A stretch of DNA of 19,233 bases, taken from JANXVV01 sp038230975. GTDB lineage: Bacteria; Planctomycetota; Phycisphaerae; Tepidisphaerales; Tepidisphaeraceae. The position numbers were made by a program, and so were the translations under genes. The notes under the pieces were generated by a model. It was not told the DNA's origin, made no database searches, and was given only the letters and a program-made list of their open reading frames with translations. Of the stretch, positions 7,317-15,776 are shown in pieces (position 1 is the stretch's first letter; each line of letters starts with the position of its first letter). The stretch lies in the NCBI GenBank assembly GCA_038230975.1, contig JBBRMF010000079.1, positions 1-19,233 of the forward strand. Reading direction: 5' to 3'.

Positions 7317-7372
7317 TCGAATGACGCAAATCGGGGCTATATTATTATCCACTAACTTAGTAGGATGTGGTT

Positions 7373-8149
7373 ATGGATTTGTGCATCGAACAACTGACGA
7401 CTCCCGGAAGAGGCCTGAAATCGCAACGGCGGCTTTTTGATTTCACGGCATTTCTTCGGGCGATGATCGCGGTGATTTTGCGCGGTTGGTTGAAAGTCTT
7501 TCATCGACTCACAATTGATGGCCTCGGGAGCCTTCCAACGAAAGGCTCATTCATACTCGTGGCGAATCACGCAAGTCATTTGGATACGTTATGCCTGCAG
7601 TCCATCTTTCCAATTCGCAAACTGCACCGAGTCTTTCCGGCGGCTTGTGCCAAATATTTTCTGCATGTTCGCCATCGCTGGGCGGCGGCGGTCATTGTGA
7701 CCAATGCGCTGCTGCTCCATTCAGAGATGCACTTTCGAGAAAGCCTGGCGACATTCCGAAGTTTGTTGGCCAATGAGGGGAATGTTCTGATTCTCTATCC
7801 AGAGGGAACCCGGTCAACTGACGGACGAATGGGGCCTTTTCGGCCGGGTATCGGCGCGCTGTTAGGTGGGACATCCTTGCCTGTTGTTCCGTGCTATCTG
7901 GAAGGTGCCGGTTCGGCATTGGCCAAAGGTCGCTGGTTCCCAAGGCCATGGCGAATACGTGTGACGATCGGTCAGCCGCGCTCCTATCCGCTTTTGCGAA
8001 GTGATCGTATGAGTCATCAGCTCATCGCTCACGATCTTGAGCAAGCAGTTCACGAACTTTCTTACTCGATGAAGGGTGCATCGCAGGTAGAGGTTGCGAA
8101 CGCAAGCCTGTCACCGTCAGCTGCATTATTTGCCGGGAGAAAAGTATGA
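7373..8149 (+). CDS. PlsC-type 1-acylglycerol-3-phosphate acyltransferase family protein
   Basis: The ATG at 7373 (258 residues) has AGGA at 7362-7365 with spacing 7; a GTG at 7367 is possible. Acyltransferases of this family acylate lysophosphatidic acid or related lipids at the inner membrane. Motif I is NHASHLD with H66 and D71 (HX4D, catalytic). Motif III is YPEGTRS (142-148, acceptor phosphate binding). Motif IV is LPVVP (169-173). A hydrophobic segment at about 25-43 probably anchors the protein. The C-terminal 30 residues are low-complexity Ala/Ser. Its stop TGA (8147-8149) overlaps the next gene's ATG (8146-8148), so the two are translationally coupled. In the E. coli ynb cluster the corresponding position holds a CdsA-like protein, so the substrate here may differ. 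Confidence 0.88.
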   Translation: MDLCIEQLTTPGRGLKSQRRLFDFTAFLRAMIAVILRGWLKVFHRLTIDGLGSLPTKGSFILVANHASHLDTLCLQSIFPIRKLHRVFPAACAKYFLHVRHRWAAAVIVTNALLLHSEMHFRESLATFRSLLANEGNVLILYPEGTRSTDGRMGPFRPGIGALLGGTSLPVVPCYLEGAGSALAKGRWFPRPWRIRVTIGQPRSYPLLRSDRMSHQLIAHDLEQAVHELSYSMKGASQVEVANASLSPSAALFAGRKV

Positions 8150-9924
8150 TGGCTGAATCACCTGAATTGGTCGTTCCCCCGATTCCGGCCTGCGTTGAAC
8201 GGAGTTTTACATCGTGGGATTCGACGGAATTATTCTTCCGCGCCTGGGTTCCAACGATGCCTGCACAAAAGGCGTTGGTCCTCTTTCATCGCGGCCATGA
8301 ACACTCGGGCCGGTTTCAGCAGTTCGTTGAAGATTTGTCGTTGGAGGGGATCGCAGTATTTGCATGGGATGCCCGTGGTCATGGCCGATCGCCCGGCGAG
8401 CGGGGTTACGCCAGCGACTTCTCCTGCGTGATTCGCGACATGGATTGTTTCATGCGTTTCATCTCACGCGAATACGATATTCCGTTCCAGGAAATGATTG
8501 CGCTGGGTCACAGTGTTGGCGCAGTTGCATTAGCGGGTTGGGTTCATGATTATGCGCCTCCGCTCCGCGCGATGATCCTGGCGACGCCGGCGTTTCGCGT
8601 AAAGTTGTATATTCCGTTCGCGCTTTCCGCATTGCGATTTAGAATGCTTTTTGGCGGGAAATCATTTATCAAGAGCTACGTCAAAGCTCGAATGCTGACA
8701 CACGATCCAGTGCAGGCCGTGCAGTATGAAAGTGATTCGCTGATCTCCCGCAGCATCGCGACGAATGTGCTCTTGGATCTGCACGATCTTTCCACTCGAC
8801 TCGTAAAAGATGCCGCCGCCATTCAAGCACCGACTTTGTTGCTGACAGCCGGTTCCGACTGGGTCGTCAAACAATCCGCACAGCGGCAGTTTTTTCAACG
8901 GCTTTCTTCCTCCGTGAAGGAGATGCAAGAGTACCCCGGGTTCTACCACGCGATTCTTCATGAAAAAGATCGGCATAAACCGATCGCCCGTATTCGGCAG
9001 TTCATTTTGGAGCGATTTGCCGAGTCTCCGAAGTCCCCGAATTTATTGGATGCAGATCGCCAGGGCTATACGCGCGAAGAGTTCGACGCACTGGGCAAAC
9101 CTCTGTCCTCTTTTTCGCCGCGCGGGCTGAATTTCGCAATCCAGCGACTGAGCATGAAGTCGATTTGCAAACTAAGCGACGGAATCCGACTTGGCTGGCG
9201 CACCGGTTTCAATTCCGGTGAGTCGTTGGATTATGTCTATGCAAATCGATCGCGTGGGATTTCACCGCTCGGGAAATTGATCGACTTTTTTTATCTGAAT
9301 GCCATCGGCTGGCGCGGGATTCGAATTCGCAAAACCCATTTGCAGGAGACCTTGCAAGAGGTGATTCAGATTTTGAGTGCCGCCGGTCAACCGATTCGCA
9401 TCCTCGACATTGCGTCCGGCCCGGGTCGGTATTTGCTGGAAACGCTGGATCAATTTCGCGCACTCGATATCTCGGCCGCGTTGCGCGATCGAAGCACGAC
9501 CGGATTGGCGGCCGGACAAGCGATCGCCATCCAGATGAAGTTGACCAACGTGACTTTCACCAAGGGCGACGCATTTGACGCAACTTCGCTTGCCGCCATT
9601 CGACCGTCCCCGAATGTCACGATTGTTTCGGGGTTATACGAACTTTTTCCTGATAACGAAAAGGTGCGTGAATCGCTCGCCGGACTCGCTCAGTCATTGC
9701 AACCGGGTGGCTATTTACTTTACACGAACCAGCCATGGCATCCTCAGATGGAAATGATCGCGCGGGTGCTCACTCACGGAGACGGCTCGCCGTGGATCAT
9801 GCGCCGCCGCACGCAGGTGGAGATGGACCAACTGGTGCAGTCGGTTGGTTTAGAGAAGATGCGGATGAAGATTGATCCGTTCGGGATATTCACCGTTTCG
9901 ATGGCTCGGAAAAAACGAGACTGA
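8146..9924 (+). CDS. Bifunctional alpha/beta hydrolase / class I SAM methyltransferase (YnbC-like fusion)
   Basis: A 592-residue two-domain protein, close to the length of E. coli YnbC (about 585). Residues 15-295 are a Hydrolase_4 (monoglyceride lipase-like) fold: LVLFHRGHEHSGRF (44-57), DARGHGRS (75-82), nucleophile elbow GHSVG with S123, acid D238 in GSDWVV, and H268 in GFYHAILHE. Residues 300-410 link the domains. Residues 415-590 are a Rossmann methyltransferase: RILDIASGPGRYLLE (418-432) as motif I, then ALDIS (439-443), VTIVSGLYELFPD (491-503) and LQPGGYLLYTNQPWHP (518-533). The overlap ATGA with the acyltransferase gene and GGGAG at 8135-8139 show translational coupling. Probably a cytoplasmic or membrane-associated enzyme acting on the lipid made by the two genes before it; its substrate is unknown. 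Confidence 0.9.
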   Translation: MMAESPELVVPPIPACVERSFTSWDSTELFFRAWVPTMPAQKALVLFHRGHEHSGRFQQFVEDLSLEGIAVFAWDARGHGRSPGERGYASDFSCVIRDMDCFMRFISREYDIPFQEMIALGHSVGAVALAGWVHDYAPPLRAMILATPAFRVKLYIPFALSALRFRMLFGGKSFIKSYVKARMLTHDPVQAVQYESDSLISRSIATNVLLDLHDLSTRLVKDAAAIQAPTLLLTAGSDWVVKQSAQRQFFQRLSSSVKEMQEYPGFYHAILHEKDRHKPIARIRQFILERFAESPKSPNLLDADRQGYTREEFDALGKPLSSFSPRGLNFAIQRLSMKSICKLSDGIRLGWRTGFNSGESLDYVYANRSRGISPLGKLIDFFYLNAIGWRGIRIRKTHLQETLQEVIQILSAAGQPIRILDIASGPGRYLLETLDQFRALDISAALRDRSTTGLAAGQAIAIQMKLTNVTFTKGDAFDATSLAAIRPSPNVTIVSGLYELFPDNEKVRESLAGLAQSLQPGGYLLYTNQPWHPQMEMIARVLTHGDGSPWIMRRRTQVEMDQLVQSVGLEKMRMKIDPFGIFTVSMARKKRD

Positions 9925-10232
9925 GCATGGACTGCGGATCAAGGGAGACTGCGGTCGAATCTTTACCCGGAGTTCGCGCCGCGATTGCCGGGCGTGGAAT
10001 CGGGGAATCGTGGCTGCACATCACCCTGCGGGCATTGCTTGGGGTGGTCTATATCCCGAATACGCAAGGGACTATCCACGCGCTAAATCAAAATATCTCC
10101 TTAGATGCAGAGTTTCCTTGCTCCAACTGTTCAAACGCGGCATACTATACCTTACTAAAATATGCGTTGATTAAAACCCAAGCGCAGGGGGCTTTAATAG
10201 CGGTGCGAGGCGAAATCGAATTGGGAGTGAGT
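9925..10232 (+). other. 308-nt gap before the giant LEPR metalloprotease gene
   Basis: This stretch contains no recognisable gene, RNA or repeat. The reading frame of the following gene is open back to an ATG at 9927, but the translated 102 residues have no signal peptide, no domain and no bias, and the LEPR motif normally sits near the N-terminus, so the start at 10233 is preferred. Near 10118-10148 there is a weak promoter-like arrangement (TTGCTC, then CATACT after 17 nt). It probably carries the leader and promoter of the LEPR gene. Confidence 0.4.
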
Positions 10233-13200
10233 ATGAAGTCTTCGAATGCGAGGAAGCGTTCTAATCTGGTTTGGCGGGTCGAGGCGCTGGAACCCCGACA
10301 ACTGCTTCATGGGCTTGTCCAACTCCCCACGATCGACCCGGTCACCGGACTCATCACTCAACCGCCTGTGGATACGCAGGATGTTGCCGGTCATTCCAAT
10401 GACGGCGGAACTGGCATTGATACGATTCCATCCGACATTTACACCGCAGTGGGGCCGCGAAGCCCCATTGCCATTCCCGCAGTCGCATTGCCCGGATTGC
10501 CAGTGCTCAACACCTTGCCAGGCGCGCACACGGGAATCTACCTTGACTTTAACGGTGATGCCGGCGGCGCAACCACCTATGACGAAGACGGCGATCCAAC
10601 CAACTTCAACGCCGCCGAACAACAACATATCACCGAAGCCGTTCGCCAGGTTGCCGGGTACTTCGCCCCTTTCGATGTCACCGTTACGACCATCAAGCCG
10701 ACGAATATTCCGTATGCCTGGGGTGTGATCGGGAACAATATTAACGGTGGATACAGCTATGTGGGTGTCTTTCCCAATACGGGAGGCCCGGGGTCATTCA
10801 ATAATAGCGGTGACGCTCGAACGCGCGAGAGCGGGCTGGCCCATGAATACGGGCATAACTTTGGCTTGGTGCATCAGTCGGACTACGACCATCTGGGTAA
10901 TAAAACCAACGAATACTCCAGCGGTTATGACGTTACTCATGGCCCGATCATGGGCGTTGATTTTGCACAAAGCATCCATAAGTGGTTCATCGGGCATCCA
11001 AACAATTCACCGAGTGCGCTGCAGGATGACATCGCCATCATCGCCGGCGCGATCAAAGCCAAGGAGCCAGCAGGGGGAGACGGATTTCGAACCGACGACG
11101 TCGGAAACACCATTGCCACCACCTCTTCGTTAACCGTCAGCGGTGCCACGCAATCGGCCAGCGGCATCATCGAGCGATTGACGGATACGGATGCGTTTTC
11201 GTTCCAGAGCGACGGTGGAAGGATGATCCTCAACGTAAATCCGACATCACCTTCTGCACTTGCGCCCAAGGTTGAAGTTTACGATGTTTCAGGCAACCTG
11301 TTGGGTTCCATCGATGATACGCGCCAGCGCAACGGTCCGAACAATGGTGAGTCTCTGACGTTCGATTCACCGGTCGCGGGCACATATTACGTGATGGTCA
11401 AGAGCCATGGCGATTACGGGGATCTGGGGCAATACACGATCACCGCAAGTGCGTTACCAAACGGTTGGCAGGCGCAGGATGTGGGAGCCCCCAATCTGGC
11501 GGGTTCCACGCAGTTTGATCCCACCACTGGTACCTATACTTTGGCCGGCAGTGGGGCGGATATCTATGGGACCGGCGACCAGGCGCAGTACGCGTATACC
11601 TCGCTAGGCGGCGATGGATCGATCACCGCCAGAGTCTCGTCGATCACCAATACCGACCCGTCGGCGAAGGTTGGTCTGGACATTCGCGAGACCACTGCGA
11701 GCGGTTCCAAACACGTTTATCTCATTGCCAGCGAATCCAACGGTTTGCAATTTGGTTCCCGCGCAAGTGTAGGCTCAGGAACCGTTACCAAAGCATCTAC
11801 CGCCGCCGCAGCTTTCACGCCGGTGTATCTCAAGCTGACCCGCACCGGGAACACATTTTCCGGGTATCGTTCGACGGACGGCACGGTATGGACTCTGATG
11901 GGTACGGTGGCCGTCGCGATGAACACCAATATCACGATTGGGCTCATCTCCACCTCCCACAATCCTGGCGCAATCAATTCCGCCACTATCGACAGCGTCA
12001 GCAGCGATGGAATTGTCAATATTTCTTCGACGTACAACGCGCTCCCGGCACCGGCGGGTCTGACGGTGGTTCCGGGCGTGGGCACGGGAATGACATTGAA
12101 CTGGACGGACAACCCCGACGCCACCGGCTATGTGATCGAACGCTCGATCGATGGCAGCAATTTCACGCGTATCGGAACGACCGCTGCCGGAGTGGTTACT
12201 TATAGCGACAACGGGCTCTTTGGTTCGATGCGTTATTTTTATCGGGTATCGGCAACCGATGCTTCGGGAGACTCCGCGCCATCAGTCGTTGTCAATGGAC
12301 TCAACCGACCGAGCGCACCGAGCGGTGTAAACGTCACGAGTTGGCTCAATGACCAACTGGTGATCAACTGGCGCGATGTCAGCGGAGAGACCGGTTACCG
12401 CGTTGAGCGATCCACCAACAACATTACTTTTACGACGATTGCGTCCAATCTCGGCAAGAATATCCCGAGCTACACCGACAAAGGTCTGGCGACCGGCACC
12501 ACCTACTACTATCGAGTGACCGCACTGAGCTTGCAGGGAGACTCGCCTACTTCGACCGTGACCTCCACCAGCACGCGGTTGGTCACCACAACCGGAATGG
12601 GATTCACCACGATCGCATCCAATTCGATGACATTCCATTGGGCAATAGTTCCAACTGCGACCGGTTACCGCGTCGAACGCTCTGTTGACGGCACGAACTT
12701 TGCCACCTTGGCAAATGTGGGAGCCGTGCTAACGTACGCCGATAACACGGTCACTCCATTGAAGGAATATTACTATCGTGTCATCGGGACAAATCCCTCA
12801 ACCGAAGGGATTGCTCCCACTCCGATCTTCGCCGCTAGCCTAGCGTTCGTGGCACTTCCGGCCCCCTGGAAATCATCAGATATCGGAGCTCCGGCCGGGT
12901 CCGGGGCAGCCGGGTATGCCGCAGGAAAATTTACCGTTGTCGCCAATGGTAACGATATTTGGAACAATTCCGACCAGTTCCGCTTCACTTACGTGCCGCT
13001 CGTGGGCAACGGTCAGATCGTGGCTCACGTCGTTTCATTGGAAAACACCGATCCATGGGCCAAAGCCGGTGTGATGATTCGCGAAAATCTGAATGGCACA
13101 TCCAGAGATGTTTTTGTCTCGCTCTCGGAAGCCAACGGATTGCAGTTGGTCTATCGAAACTCCACTTCGGCGGCTGCTGCAATTTCAGGAGCGTCGGTTA

Positions 13201-14789
13201 CCGGCGTTGCCCCGTATTGGGTCAAGCTTGTTCGCACGGGAAATACGTTCACGGGTTTTGTTTCAACCGACAACGTCAATTGGAATGCCATCGGCGCGCC
13301 ACTCACGATTGCCATGTCCACCAATGCATTCATCGGGTTGGCGTTAACAAGCCACACGACCACCACACTGAACACGGGTGTGTTTGACAATGTGACTGTA
13401 AGCAACAACGCACCCACGATCGCCGTCGGCGCTGCGGCTGCGCCGTCCACGGTGAGCGGAGGGACAACCGTGTTAAGCGTCCTTGGTGCCGATGACCATG
13501 GCGAATCAAACTTGACCTACAGTTGGGCCACGACAGATTCGCCGCTGGGCGCGCCAGCTCCGATCTTTTCCGGCAATGGAAGCAACATTGCCAAGAATAC
13601 GATCGTCACATTCGGACAGGCGGGCGTGTATCAATTTACAGTAACCGTCCGCGACACGAATGGGCTGTCGATCACAAGTGCAGTTAGCGTGACCGTCAAC
13701 CAGACGCTTACGAGCATCGCCGTCACCCCTTCAACGGTGTCCGTGAACGCAGTGGGCTCAACGCCTTTCACCGCGGTTGGAAGCGATCAGTTTGGCAGTC
13801 CGATGACAACGTCACCCGTCTGGACCTGGGCCGTGACCGGCGCGACCAACACGATTGATTCATCCGGCCTGTTGACTGCGGGCAATCAATTCGGCAGTTT
13901 CACTGTCTCTGCCTCCAGCGGGACAGTCACCGGAACTGCGACCGTTTCCGTGGCGACAGCAATTGTCGGCCGTTCTGTTTTCTACAACAATAGTTCCTAC
14001 GACAATGCAGATCCGGCGATCAATGCGGCAGATGACAATGCCATCGCTCCCGACAAAACCGCGCTCCTCCCGGGTCAAACGGCTTCATTTGCGAACTACA
14101 CGAGCTATGACAAAGGCATCAACGGACTGATGCTTGATGTGAATGCACTTGAGAACAGTGCATTAATCACTCCCGCGGATTTTGCGTTCAACGTGAGCAT
14201 CGACGGCAGCAACTGGACCCCGGCTCCGGCGGTGGATTCCATCGTGGTCAGGCCCGGTATGGGTGTCGGAGGATCGGACCGCATTGAAATCGTGTTCCCC
14301 GATCAGTCAATCAGGAACGAATGGCTTCAAGTGACAGTGAACGCCGGCGTCAACACTGGCTTAACCGCTCCGGATGTCTACTACTTCGGCAATCTGGTGG
14401 GTGGCACGGGTCAGCACGATAGCGTTGCCATCGTGAACACGACAGACGTCGCGGTTGTAAAGCTGGCCGCAAACACTTCGGCTGATCTGTCATCTATCAC
14501 TGATTTCAACCGCAGCGGAGTGACGAATATTACGGACATTTCGCTTGCGAAACTGAACAACCAAAACTCAATTCCATTGTTTACGGCGTCGTTGCCCGTT
14601 GCGACACTCGCCGCAGCTCCGGCACTCGCGGCAACCACTATCGCCCGATCCGCGGTTCCCGCGACATCATCCGTCAAGCGTGCGCCTGGTGGCACTCGGG
14701 TGACCACGGCCACTCCGTTCTCGGTTGTATTTATTCGGCCGTCAACGTCTTCACTCGCGCTTCCGCGAAAGAAGTCGGATCTCTGGTAA
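10233..14789 (+). CDS. Giant LEPR-xLL surface protein with metzincin protease, FnIII, Ig-like and dockerin-like domains
   Basis: A 1518-residue protein; GGGAG at 10223-10227 (spacing 5) and the N-terminus MKSSNARKRSNLVWRVEALE then PRQLL set the start. ALEPRQLL is the planctomycete LEPR-xLL motif found at the N-terminus of huge exported proteins. Residues 97-280 hold a metallopeptidase: H204-E205-x2-H208-x2-G-x2-H214 (HEYGHNFGLVH), the metzincin zinc site, with Met-turn GPIM240. Residues 290-407 resemble a bacterial pre-peptidase C-terminal (PPC) domain (DTDAFSF...GTYYVMV). Two laminin-G/DUF1349-like sandwiches lie at about 410-590 and 877-1056. Between them are three fibronectin III modules (603-872). 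A PKD/Ig-like domain (1060-1155) and a Big_2-like domain (1156-1246) follow. A domain with VYYFGNLVGGTG and a degenerate dockerin repeat (DFNRSGVTNITDISLAKL from about 1424) ends the protein. Probably secreted and active in degrading extracellular protein; substrate unknown. Confidence 0.88.
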   Translation: MKSSNARKRSNLVWRVEALEPRQLLHGLVQLPTIDPVTGLITQPPVDTQDVAGHSNDGGTGIDTIPSDIYTAVGPRSPIAIPAVALPGLPVLNTLPGAHTGIYLDFNGDAGGATTYDEDGDPTNFNAAEQQHITEAVRQVAGYFAPFDVTVTTIKPTNIPYAWGVIGNNINGGYSYVGVFPNTGGPGSFNNSGDARTRESGLAHEYGHNFGLVHQSDYDHLGNKTNEYSSGYDVTHGPIMGVDFAQSIHKWFIGHPNNSPSALQDDIAIIAGAIKAKEPAGGDGFRTDDVGNTIATTSSLTVSGATQSASGIIERLTDTDAFSFQSDGGRMILNVNPTSPSALAPKVEVYDVSGNLLGSIDDTRQRNGPNNGESLTFDSPVAGTYYVMVKSHGDYGDLGQYTITASALPNGWQAQDVGAPNLAGSTQFDPTTGTYTLAGSGADIYGTGDQAQYAYTSLGGDGSITARVSSITNTDPSAKVGLDIRETTASGSKHVYLIASESNGLQFGSRASVGSGTVTKASTAAAAFTPVYLKLTRTGNTFSGYRSTDGTVWTLMGTVAVAMNTNITIGLISTSHNPGAINSATIDSVSSDGIVNISSTYNALPAPAGLTVVPGVGTGMTLNWTDNPDATGYVIERSIDGSNFTRIGTTAAGVVTYSDNGLFGSMRYFYRVSATDASGDSAPSVVVNGLNRPSAPSGVNVTSWLNDQLVINWRDVSGETGYRVERSTNNITFTTIASNLGKNIPSYTDKGLATGTTYYYRVTALSLQGDSPTSTVTSTSTRLVTTTGMGFTTIASNSMTFHWAIVPTATGYRVERSVDGTNFATLANVGAVLTYADNTVTPLKEYYYRVIGTNPSTEGIAPTPIFAASLAFVALPAPWKSSDIGAPAGSGAAGYAAGKFTVVANGNDIWNNSDQFRFTYVPLVGNGQIVAHVVSLENTDPWAKAGVMIRENLNGTSRDVFVSLSEANGLQLVYRNSTSAAAAISGASVTGVAPYWVKLVRTGNTFTGFVSTDNVNWNAIGAPLTIAMSTNAFIGLALTSHTTTTLNTGVFDNVTVSNNAPTIAVGAAAAPSTVSGGTTVLSVLGADDHGESNLTYSWATTDSPLGAPAPIFSGNGSNIAKNTIVTFGQAGVYQFTVTVRDTNGLSITSAVSVTVNQTLTSIAVTPSTVSVNAVGSTPFTAVGSDQFGSPMTTSPVWTWAVTGATNTIDSSGLLTAGNQFGSFTVSASSGTVTGTATVSVATAIVGRSVFYNNSSYDNADPAINAADDNAIAPDKTALLPGQTASFANYTSYDKGINGLMLDVNALENSALITPADFAFNVSIDGSNWTPAPAVDSIVVRPGMGVGGSDRIEIVFPDQSIRNEWLQVTVNAGVNTGLTAPDVYYFGNLVGGTGQHDSVAIVNTTDVAVVKLAANTSADLSSITDFNRSGVTNITDISLAKLNNQNSIPLFTASLPVATLAAAPALAATTIARSAVPATSSVKRAPGGTRVTTATPFSVVFIRPSTSSLALPRKKSDLW

Positions 14790-14799
14790 TGGTTGAATC

Positions 14800-15675
14800 G
14801 TGATTGGCTCTCAAGATCATTCCAGTAATCGCGTTGCCATCGATCAGGCGCGTCAGAACCGAACTACACAGAACCAGTGGGGGTTCTATGAATCGCATCG
14901 CCAGGCGCTCGAGCGTTTGATTATTCCCGAAGTGCGAGGCGGGCGAATCTGCATCTTCGGGGCGGGGAACTGCAATGATCTGGACCTGCGATGGCTCACG
15001 GAAATGTATCGGGAAGTACACCTGGTAGACTTGGACGCCATGGCACTGATCGAGGCAACGCGCCGGCAAAAAGTGGTTGGGCTTGAAGCAATTCACTGTC
15101 ATGCGCCTTTTGATCTCACCGGGATCGCGCCCCTTGTAACCCGTTGGGCGCAGTCATCTCCTTCCGAAACGGAACTTCGCGATGCAACGCAAAAACTACT
15201 GGAGCAGCCGTTACCGGAGTGGGGGAGTTTCGATCTGGTGCTGTCACCTTGTGTGCTGACCCAGACGATGAACCCCGTTCGAAATGCGGTGCGGGATAAA
15301 TTCCCACCAAGCCATCCGGCGCGGTCCGGCATCCGGGACGCCATGCGGCTGAGGCATCTTCGCACGATCGCGGCGTCGCTCGCGCCGGGAGGCCGCGGAG
15401 TTCTGGCGATCGATCTGATCTCGTCGGAGCAGTTCGCCGATCTGCCGCGCGTTCCTCCCGATCGCCTTGGAGATTTCATGCGGAAATTCATTGCCGACCG
15501 CCGGCACTACAGCGGGCTGGAGCCGGAAGCAATCACCGACGCCTGGCGCGGCGACGGGAAAGTCTGCAAAGAAATAGCGGCGCCCCAATTCAGCCCACCC
15601 TGGCTCTGGCACCTCGGGCTTCGCAAAACGTTTCTAGTCTATGGTGTCACTTTTTTCAGGAACTCTGATCGTTAA
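14800..15675 (+). CDS. SAM-dependent methyltransferase-like protein
   Basis: The frame gives 291 residues and starts at GTG (14800), 10 nt after the LEPR gene stop; no in-frame ATG occurs before residue 69 and the Shine-Dalgarno site is weak. Residues 47-61 (GGRICIFGAGNCNDL) look like the SAM-binding glycine loop, followed by VHLVDLD (73-79) with acidic residues suited to bind the ribose. FDLVLSPCVLTQ (about 144-155) resembles motif IV, and LAPGGRGVLAIDLI (about 193-206) resembles motif VI. The loop GAGNCND is shared with a group of uncharacterised methyltransferase-like proteins, and no substrate can be named. Convergent with the next minus-strand gene across a terminator. The close spacing allows co-transcription with the LEPR protease gene. 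Confidence 0.7.
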   Translation: MIGSQDHSSNRVAIDQARQNRTTQNQWGFYESHRQALERLIIPEVRGGRICIFGAGNCNDLDLRWLTEMYREVHLVDLDAMALIEATRRQKVVGLEAIHCHAPFDLTGIAPLVTRWAQSSPSETELRDATQKLLEQPLPEWGSFDLVLSPCVLTQTMNPVRNAVRDKFPPSHPARSGIRDAMRLRHLRTIAASLAPGGRGVLAIDLISSEQFADLPRVPPDRLGDFMRKFIADRRHYSGLEPEAITDAWRGDGKVCKEIAAPQFSPPWLWHLGLRKTFLVYGVTFFRNSDR

Positions 15676-15705
15676 ACAGCATTTTCGTTAAATCGCAACG
15701 TCCAT

Positions 15706-15753
15706 AAAAAAAGCCTGCGTCCTGGTGGATCAATCTCCACGAAGACGCAGGCT
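15706..15753 (-). terminator. Intrinsic terminator of the beta-helix protein gene
   Basis: On the minus strand, AGCCTGCGTC (plus coordinates 15744-15753) pairs perfectly with GACGCAGGCT (15712-15721), with an additional inner 5-bp stem GTGGA/TCCAC (15725-15729 and 15736-15740). It is followed directly by a run of seven T (plus-strand A7 at 15706-15712, the first T shared with the end of the stem). It lies 23 nt after the stop at 15777-15779. On the plus strand the hairpin has no U-tract, so it would stop the plus-strand methyltransferase transcript only weakly. Confidence 0.85.
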
Positions 15754-15776
15754 CATGAGACGAAGCCAGCCGTTGC

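Noticed and set aside
7313..7343. TTGATC and TATATT before the acyltransferase gene as a promoter
   Set aside because: The spacing is 19 nt and the gap between the two genes is only 56 nt, so an operon with read-through is simpler.
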